From assembly GCA_016199325.1 (NCBI GenBank), contig JACQGW010000275.1:1-6145 (forward strand): a stretch of DNA of 6,145 nt, in the 5' to 3' direction. Source of the DNA: Chloroflexota bacterium. GTDB lineage: Bacteria; Chloroflexota; Dehalococcoidia; JACQGW01. The first letter of the stretch is position 1. Every line of letters begins with the position of its first letter. This document shows positions 1 to 4,835 of this stretch, one piece after another. The notes below the pieces were generated by a model. The model was not told where the DNA came from and did not search any database. It saw only the letters and a program-made list of their open reading frames with translations. The translations under genes were made by a program, and so were the position numbers.

Positions 1-110
1 GGGGTCGGGGGCCTGGGGTCTGGGGTCGGGGGCCAGGGGAGTGCGATTCCTGGGGTACCGGGACATCCGGACGACGGCACGGGGCGGGAGTCGGGGGCCA
101 GGGGGGTGCG
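1..110. repeat. Degenerate G-run direct repeats
   Basis: Three near-copies of the unit GGGGTCGGGGGCCAGGGG are visible, at 1-18 (one T/A change), 22-39 and about 87-105 (start altered to GGAGTCGGG). The second and third are each followed by a similar tail ending in GTGCG. The dense G4-G6 tracts on the + strand could form G-quadruplexes. The array probably starts left of the window. Its function is unknown. Confidence 0.6.
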
Positions 111-188
111 GTAGCGGCATCATCCTGACCAGAACGACCGCTGTCCGTTGATCTCGAATGGGTGGAGTCGGCAGGTCCGCGGCAGGTC

Positions 189-296
189 GGGATCCCCTCC
201 TCGTCATGCTGAGCCGTAGCGAAGCATCTCCCGAACGTCGTCCGTTCGCGCCTGGGAGATGCTTCGCTGCGGCTCAGCATGACGGACGGGGATCCC
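189..296. repeat. Long imperfect palindrome (REP/MITE-like intergenic repeat)
   Basis: The inner arms 203-232 and 254-283 are reverse complements over 30 bases with one mismatch (T217, which would be a G:U pair in RNA). The outer arms 189-197 (GGGATCCCC) and 288-296 (GGGGATCCC) pair perfectly. Between inner and outer arms are short unequal segments, 198-202 and 284-287. The loop 233-253 contains a small stem, GAACG (233-237) with CGTTC (243-247). The core GTCATGCTGAGC with GAAGCATCTCCC resembles a family of intergenic inverted repeats that I recall from several bacterial phyla, including Chloroflexota. There is no transposase and no clear target-site duplication. In RNA it would form a very stable hairpin and could end or protect transcripts from upstream. 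Confidence 0.85.
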
Positions 297-413
297 GCTC
301 TGCGAGTGACTTGCCGGATGCGCCAGTCGGCGAACGGTCCGGCGTGGCTCAAGGGTTCGTAGTTGGCGCTTGAGCGCCCGGTCATTGGACATCCGAACCT
401 GCCGAAGATTCCC

Positions 414-420
414 GGAGGAA
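414..420 (+). promoter_or_regulatory. Ribosome binding site of gene 1
   Basis: GGAGGAA lies 6 nt before the ATG at 427. This fixes the start: the in-frame ATG at 370 has no comparable site, and the residues from 427 begin a signal-peptide-like N-terminus. Confidence 0.85.
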
Positions 421-426
421 ACGACT

Positions 427-1588
427 ATGGCGAAGCTTGCCAGGGCCCGATTGACCCACCGCCAGTTCCTCAAATCGCTCGGGCTGGCCGTCGCCGGAGC
501 CGGCCTGGCCGGGGCGGGCCAGGCCGGCTCCGGCGACGGCCAGGCCCGCCTTCGCCGCCGACCTCAACGTCGACGGCAACCTCACCGTCACCGGCAAGGC
601 CGCCATCGGCACCACCACCCTCGGCCCCCAGTTCCAGGTCCAGGTCAGCGCCCCGGGGACCAAGGGGATCGTCGTCCAGGCCGCCGCCTCCCAGTGGGCG
701 CCGATGACCGAGTGGCAGAGCTCCGCCGGCTCGCCCATCCTGGCCGCCGCCTACGCCAACTCCGGCGGCGTCGCCGTCGGGAGCTTCCGCGCCTACAACC
801 AGGGCGGGCAGTACCTGGATGCGTACTACACGACCATGACGGGCCGGCTCCACCTGCGGGCGAGCACCAACGTCTCGTCCGCGACCGGCCTCTGGCTGGT
901 GCCGCCCGACAACACCTACCCGGCGGGCATCTTCGTGGACACCCAGGACGTGGACACCCAGGCGGGATACGACGCGCGGAGCGGCATCGCCGTCTGGGCC
1001 AGCCCCGGCGGGTACGGCTCCAGCGGGCTGGCGTCGGCGTACGGCAAACCCTCGGTGGCCGCGGGCGGTGGCAGCGGGCCGCTGGCGCCGGGGAGCTGGC
1101 CGCGGACGTGGGACCGGATCGTCAGCGCCTACAGCGCCGACACCGGAGCAACGGCACCCGTCGGGCGGCTGGTGCTGGCGACCGACGCCTTCGGCTACGC
1201 CGCGGCGCCGACCGGGGACACCGGCTCGATGGCCTTCTACACGGGCATGTACGCCGGCCACCGGACGGATGCCGATGGGTTGGCGATGACCATCAACCCG
1301 AACCATCGGGTGACCATCGGGCAGACGAACGAGCCGGAGGGGCAGCTTCAGGTGGAAGCGCAGGGGAGCACCACGGTGGGGCTGGTGGTGAAAGGGGCGG
1401 TGGGGCAGACGGCGGACCTGACCCGGTGGCGGGACGGAGCCGGCGCGGTGCTGGCGGTGGTGGACAAGAGCGGCAACGTGGGCATCGGCATCGCCACGCC
1501 CGAAACCGCCCTCCACCTGGGCACCGGCGCCCTCAAGATCGGCGCCCGGGTCATCGCCGACGCCAACGGGTCGTATTACGCGCCCTGA
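427..1588 (+). CDS. Exported tail-fibre-like surface protein, frame broken near 511-514
   Basis: I do not recognise a named family. The first 28 or so residues form a signal peptide: basic start (MAKLARAR), then T-H-R-Q-F-L-K, close to the twin-arginine motif but with His for the first Arg, then a hydrophobic Ala/Gly/Leu stretch. From about 545 the protein-like sequence is in the next frame: PAFAADLNVDGNLTVTG, with AFA/AD as a plausible cleavage site, and it stays open to the TGA at 1586. That frame has no start before 704 and is closed by a TGA at 452, so the N-terminus must come from the 427 frame. Removing one G from the GGGG at 511-514 joins them into about 386 residues. The body is rich in G, A, T and V. 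Near its C-terminus are DLTRWRDGAGAVLAVVDKSG and then GNVGIGIATPETALHL, typical of phage tail-fibre-like and bacterial beta-structured surface proteins. No S74 chaperone domain follows. A role at the cell surface or as an adhesin is inference. Confidence 0.75.
484..543. repeat. Perfect 27-bp inverted repeat at the gene 1 frame break
   Basis: 484-510 and 517-543 are exact reverse complements around a 6-nt loop, GGGGCG (511-516). The hairpin lies 57 nt after the gene 1 start codon and covers the hydrophobic part of the signal peptide. Coding potential switches frames across it. The left arm read in the start frame gives LAVAGAGLAG. The right arm read in the downstream frame gives RPAPATA, leading into RPAFA/AD. 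The stem is almost all G and C, so it should be extremely stable. It could cause a sequencing or assembly indel, a replication template-switch mutation, or a block to translation. Confidence 0.95.
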
Positions 1589-1589
1589 C

Positions 1590-1659
1590 GGGGTTTCTGG
1601 TTTCTCGTTTCTGGTTTCTGGTTCGGGGGCTCGCTCTCCAACCAGAAACCAGAAACCCC
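1590..1659. repeat. TTTCTGG heptamer array with inverted copies between genes 1 and 2
   Basis: Four tandem 7-mers (TTTCTGG; the second is TTTCTCG) occupy 1594-1621, and two inverted copies (CCAGAAA) occupy 1642-1655. Two alternative hairpins are possible: 1608-1623 with 1640-1655 (16 bp, perfect, 16-nt loop), or 1590-1609 with 1640-1659 (19 of 20 paired). No U-run follows, so it is not a classical intrinsic terminator. It begins 2 bases after the gene 1 stop and ends 5 nt before the gene 2 ribosome binding site, so it could affect mRNA end formation or relative expression. Confidence 0.85.
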
Positions 1660-1663
1660 ACGT

Positions 1664-1668
1664 GGAGG
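1664..1668 (+). promoter_or_regulatory. Ribosome binding site of gene 2
   Basis: GGAGG lies 7 nt before the ATG at 1676, directly downstream of the inverted heptamer repeats. Confidence 0.8.
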
Positions 1669-1675
1669 TCCGTCG

Positions 1676-2785
1676 ATGCAAACCCTCATCCTTGCTCATG
1701 ATCCGGGACGTCCGGTGGCAGGTCGGTGGTATCGACCGATTGTGGCGGGCAAGACGCCCATCTCGCTCTCCGATGTGGTCGAGCTGCGGGCGGCGGTGGA
1801 TACGCTGCGGGTGGCGGCCGGACTGGAGCCGGTGACCTGGGAGGGGAGTTCGGCGGAGGACCGGACGTTCCGGGCGGGGCAGACGCCGATACGGGCTCGG
1901 CACTTCACGCAGCTCCGAGAGGCTATTGCCGACCTGTGGCGCATCGCGGAGAACGGGCCGCTGCCGGAGTTCACCGGGGGTCCCATCGTACCGGGCACGC
2001 GCCTCATCCGCGTGACCGATCCGCTGGACCTGCGCGGGTGGGTCGAGCAGTATGAGGCGGCCGTGCCGGAGCGGGCCGCCCGCGCCGTGCAACTGTACGA
2101 CGAGTACACCGCCGGGTATCCCGAGCTGGTGCTCTCGCCGCTGCCAAAGGCGAACGGCGGTCCAGGAGCACGGCGGCGTCGTCCGCGATTGACGGAGGAG
2201 TGGGATACGGCGGGGTTCAGCCGCTACGGGTACGATGCTCAGGGTCGGCTGACCTGGCGGCTGCGGTTCGTGGACGACCGGGCGTACGCCGTGCGCTACG
2301 CCTATGACGATGCGGGCTTGCTGCGATCGATCGTCTACCCGGTGGCTGACCGGGAAAGCGAAGATGCACCGATGGCGACGTATCAGTACACGGACCAGGG
2401 CCGGCTCCTTGACGTCGAAACGAGCCTGGGACTGCGGTATCCCGCGAGCCTTCGTCTGCGGCCAAGCGCGGGGGACTGGGTGGACGATCTGCTGAAGCTG
2501 ACCACGCCGACGCCAAGCCTCAGCGGCGGTGGGCGCGTCGTCCGCGACCTGCATGGCTTTCCGGTCAAGGTTGTTGAGGGGCTGGCCTCTCGCGTCTGGG
2601 TGGACGGCGCGTTGCCCGTCGGCGATGGAGCCGCCGATGTCTCCGCGAGACCCATCGCCAGTCTCGCCTGGTCGGCGGGGGCATCGTCGGTCGGCAACGT
2701 GGCCTATTCCGTGTGGTCGGGCTTCGACCGGGCGGCCAAGCTCATCGGGGCCTTTTCCCTGCCGGCGCCGACGAGGGGAGGGTGA
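1676..2785 (+). CDS. Short YD-repeat (RHS-like) protein with duplicated ELR motif
   Basis: This 369-residue protein is of unknown function. Residues about 27-55 (TPISLSDVVELRAAVDTLRV, then AAGLEPVTW) and 70-92 (TPIRARHFTQLREAIADLW) are two copies of an amphipathic helical motif, 'TPI..xxF/V.ELR.A...LR'. I have seen similar pairs in Acidobacteria and Chloroflexota surface or RHS proteins, but I know no family name for it. After a linker with a run of Arg (166-169) come three YD-like repeats: YGYDAQGRLTWRLRF (184-198), VRYAYDDAGLLRSIVYP (206-222) and TYQYTDQGRLLDVETS (235-250). The remaining 120 residues are unassigned. I see no signal peptide or membrane segment, unlike both neighbours. YD repeats are beta-hairpin units that build the cocoon-like shell of RHS and Tc toxins; three are too few for a closed shell, so this may be an accessory or partner of gene 3. 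Co-transcription with gene 3 is likely, since only one base separates them. Confidence 0.85.
   Translation: MQTLILAHDPGRPVAGRWYRPIVAGKTPISLSDVVELRAAVDTLRVAAGLEPVTWEGSSAEDRTFRAGQTPIRARHFTQLREAIADLWRIAENGPLPEFTGGPIVPGTRLIRVTDPLDLRGWVEQYEAAVPERAARAVQLYDEYTAGYPELVLSPLPKANGGPGARRRRPRLTEEWDTAGFSRYGYDAQGRLTWRLRFVDDRAYAVRYAYDDAGLLRSIVYPVADRESEDAPMATYQYTDQGRLLDVETSLGLRYPASLRLRPSAGDWVDDLLKLTTPTPSLSGGGRVVRDLHGFPVKVVEGLASRVWVDGALPVGDGAADVSARPIASLAWSAGASSVGNVAYSVWSGFDRAAKLIGAFSLPAPTRGG
2775..2781 (+). promoter_or_regulatory. Ribosome binding site of gene 3
   Basis: GGGGAGG inside the last codons of gene 2 lies 5 nt before the ATG at 2787. It selects this start over the in-frame upstream ATG at 2529, which lies deep inside gene 2. 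The layout suggests translational coupling. Confidence 0.8.
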
Positions 2786-2786
2786 C

Positions 2787-4835
2787 ATGAGGCGATACCG
2801 CGCACGAGCCTGGGCGTGGGCCAGCTCGCTGCTGAGCTTCTGGCTGACCATCTGGCTGCTCCTCACCCCAAGTGCCGGCACCGGGCAGTTCGCAACGGCC
2901 CCCTCGCGGCTGGCTGGGTCGCTCGTCGCCCGCCAGGCGACCGCGGCCGTTGGACTTCTCCTGACAGCCGTCCCGGCGAGCCTGCTGGCGCTGGTGGCGT
3001 TGCCCAGTGGTGTCGCGCATGCGCTTCCAGCCGGGCAGGGGCGAGCGTGGGCCTGGGGCCTGAACGCGGACGGCCAGCTTGGCAACGGCGGGGGCGGCTC
3101 CTCGGCCATCCCCGTCGAGGTCAAGAGCCCAGACGGCCAGGCCCTCCTGGAAGCGGTGACCACCGTCGCGGCCGGCGCCGTCCACAGTCTGGCCCTCAAG
3201 GACGACGGGACCCTCTGGGCCTGGGGCAGCAACACCCATGGCGAACTCGGCGACGGCACGACGTTCAATCGGAATCTGCCGGTCCAGGTCAGAAGCGCCG
3301 ACGGCCAGGGGTACCTCCGCGACGTCGTTGCCATCGCAGGCGCCTGGACCCACAGCCTGGCGGTGAAGCGGGATACCACCGTCTGGGCCTGGGGGGACAA
3401 CGGCTGGGGCCAGTTGGGTGATGACAGCATGCAGTCCAGCACTGTGCCGGTGCAGGTGCTCGGCCCCGGAGGCGCCGGCTTCCTGACGGGCGTGGCCGCG
3501 GTGGCGGGGGACGCCGCCTTCAGCCTGGCCCTGAAGACGGACGGCACTGTCTGGGCCTGGGGCCGCAATGTCGATGGCCGTCTGGGCGACGGCACGTTCA
3601 CCGATCGCCACACCCCCGTCCAGGTCCAGGGGCTGACCGGGACGGTGTCCATCGGGGTCGGCGAGTGGCACGGCCTGGCGGTCCTGAGTAACGGGACGGC
3701 CTGGGCATGGGGCCAGAACGGCGACTATCAACTGGGCGACGGCACCACGACCAATCGGAACGTGCCCGTCCAGGTCCAGGGGCTGACCGACGTGCAGGCC
3801 GTGGGGGGAGGCTGGCAGCACAGCCTGGCGCTCAAGAATGACGGGACCGTCTGGGCCTGGGGCGGCAACAACGCCGGGCAGCTCGGCGATGGCAGCACGA
3901 CGACGCGCCCGTTCCCGGTCCAGGTCCTGGGCCCCGCCGGCACGGACTTCCTCACCGGCATCGTCGCCATCGCCGCCGGCTACGAGCACAACCTGGCCCT
4001 GAAGGACGACGGCACCCTCTGGGCCTGGGGCGCCGGGGGCGCGGGACAGCTCGGCAACGGCAGCACGATCAATCAGCTCAGGCCGGTCCAGGTGCGGGGA
4101 CCCACCGGCAGCGAGTACCTCCTCGGTGCGAACAAGATCGCGGCAGGCGACTATCACACGCTGGCCGCGCGCGCGGTCCCGGTGGGGCAGGCGCCGCCCG
4201 GCGCCGAGCACCATCGGCCCCCCCTGTTCGGCGCCGAGCGGGGTGACCCCGTGCATACGCTGACGGGTGCCTTCGCCTACGGCCGGGTGGACCTCGCCAT
4301 CGCCGGGCGGGGACCCAGTCCGACGTTCGCCCGGAGCTACTACAGCGACGAGACGCGTGAGGGGCCGCTGGGCCCCGGCTGGACCCACAGTTATCACGTT
4401 CGGCTGACGAGCGCCGGCGACGGGACGGGGGACCTGATCCTGACGGGCCCGCAGGGGCGGAGCGACCGCTACACCCACAATGCCGACGGCAGCTACACCC
4501 CCCGGCCCGGCGTCCTCACCACGCTGGTCGAGAACGCCGACGGGACCTACACCGCGACCCATCCCGACCAGAGCACCTGGACCCTCCGGAGCGACGGCAA
4601 GCTGATGGCGCTCGCCGACCGCTATGGGAATCAGTCGGCGCTGAGCTACAACGCGGCCGGGCAACTGACGGCCATCGGCGACCCGGCCGGCCGCGGCGTG
4701 CTGACGCTGACGTACGACCAGGCGACGGGGCGCCTGGCCAGTGTGAGCGACTGGATGAGCCCGCCGCGGACGGTAAGTACACCTACGATACGAATGGCCG
4801 TCTCTGGAAGGTCACCGACCGCGAAGGCAAGGTAA
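2787..4835 (+). CDS. RCC1 propeller - DUF6531 - RHS protein, N-terminal part (frame ends early)
   Basis: This is the N-terminal part of a giant exported RHS/YD-repeat protein. Two hydrophobic segments open it (about residues 11-28 and 52-79); the second ends in AHA/LP, a possible signal peptidase site. Residues 87-465 form an RCC1-type beta-propeller with seven WAWG...(Q/E/R)LG(D/N) units starting at W88, 144, 200, 256, 306, 356 and 412, each but the last followed by an H/F/L-rich S-L-A-(L/V)-K-type strand; a terminal HTLAA strand at 457 could close the ring with the first unit. Residues about 485-560 match the DUF6531 domain that starts many RHS proteins: DPVHTLTGAF, VDLAIAGRGPSPTFARSYYS and GPLGPGWTHSYHVRL. 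YD repeats follow (YNAAGQLTAIGDPAGR, LTYDQATGRLASVSDW). After about residue 660 the frame becomes non-RHS and stops at 4833-4835, while the YD array continues in another frame from about 4763. No toxin tip is present. An export and effector or surface role is inferred from family. Confidence 0.85.
   Translation: MRRYRARAWAWASSLLSFWLTIWLLLTPSAGTGQFATAPSRLAGSLVARQATAAVGLLLTAVPASLLALVALPSGVAHALPAGQGRAWAWGLNADGQLGNGGGGSSAIPVEVKSPDGQALLEAVTTVAAGAVHSLALKDDGTLWAWGSNTHGELGDGTTFNRNLPVQVRSADGQGYLRDVVAIAGAWTHSLAVKRDTTVWAWGDNGWGQLGDDSMQSSTVPVQVLGPGGAGFLTGVAAVAGDAAFSLALKTDGTVWAWGRNVDGRLGDGTFTDRHTPVQVQGLTGTVSIGVGEWHGLAVLSNGTAWAWGQNGDYQLGDGTTTNRNVPVQVQGLTDVQAVGGGWQHSLALKNDGTVWAWGGNNAGQLGDGSTTTRPFPVQVLGPAGTDFLTGIVAIAAGYEHNLALKDDGTLWAWGAGGAGQLGNGSTINQLRPVQVRGPTGSEYLLGANKIAAGDYHTLAARAVPVGQAPPGAEHHRPPLFGAERGDPVHTLTGAFAYGRVDLAIAGRGPSPTFARSYYSDETREGPLGPGWTHSYHVRLTSAGDGTGDLILTGPQGRSDRYTHNADGSYTPRPGVLTTLVENADGTYTATHPDQSTWTLRSDGKLMALADRYGNQSALSYNAAGQLTAIGDPAGRGVLTLTYDQATGRLASVSDWMSPPRTVSTPTIRMAVSGRSPTAKAR
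3045..4181 (+). repeat. Seven tandem RCC1 repeats (internal gene repeat)
   Basis: The unit W-A-W-G recurs at nucleotides 3048, 3216, 3384, 3552, 3702, 3852 and 4020, so spacing is 168, 168, 168, 150, 150 and 168 bases (56 or 50 residues). Units of 56 residues carry a longer loop such as VLGPGGAGFLTG; the 50-residue ones have QGLTG or QGLTD instead. A 25-base exact direct repeat occurs at 3615-3639 and 3765-3789, exactly 150 bases apart, in the two short units. This points to recent duplication or gene conversion between blades. Confidence 0.9.

Larger units (their letters stand above)
1..426. other. Non-coding region upstream of the three-gene cluster
   Basis: No convincing protein gene lies here. 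Short open frames exist on both strands, but they run through repeats and their translations are rich in R, P, G and S with no recognisable motif. From left to right the stretch holds a degenerate G-run repeat, a low-information stretch (about 111-188), a long imperfect palindrome (189-296), and a 130-base leader to the first gene ending in a strong Shine-Dalgarno sequence. I looked for a -35/-10 pair in 297-410 and found none with acceptable spacing, so the promoter is not called. Confidence 0.75.

Noticed and set aside
158..373. Small + strand open frame upstream of gene 1
   Set aside because: It is mostly translation of the palindrome at 189-296, with no ribosome binding site.
297..410. 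Possible sigma-70 promoters, for example TTGCCG at 311 or TTGAGC at 370
   Set aside because: No -10-like hexamer at 16-18 bases from either.
545..1701. Continuation of the 427 start frame to 1701
   Set aside because: After the hairpin this frame becomes Arg/Gln/His-rich and runs through the intergenic heptamer repeats into gene 2; the motif-bearing frame is the other one.
470..3652. Very long open frame on the minus strand (about 1060 codons)
   Set aside because: It runs antisense through the end of gene 1, the heptamer repeats, gene 2 and part of the propeller. It has low-complexity R/P/G-rich translation and no motif; it is a shadow of GC-rich third positions on the + strand.
3045..4181. 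Regular repeats as a CRISPR-like array
   Set aside because: The repeats are in-frame protein repeats (RCC1 units) with diverged DNA and no spacer structure.
2742..4664. Long minus-strand open frame opposite the RCC1/DUF6531 region
   Set aside because: Its translation only mirrors the repeat period of the real gene, with no start signal of its own and no recognisable domain.
4740..4780. Programmed -1 ribosomal frameshift in gene 3
   Set aside because: No slippery heptamer or clear downstream stem is visible; a simple one-base indel explains the data better.
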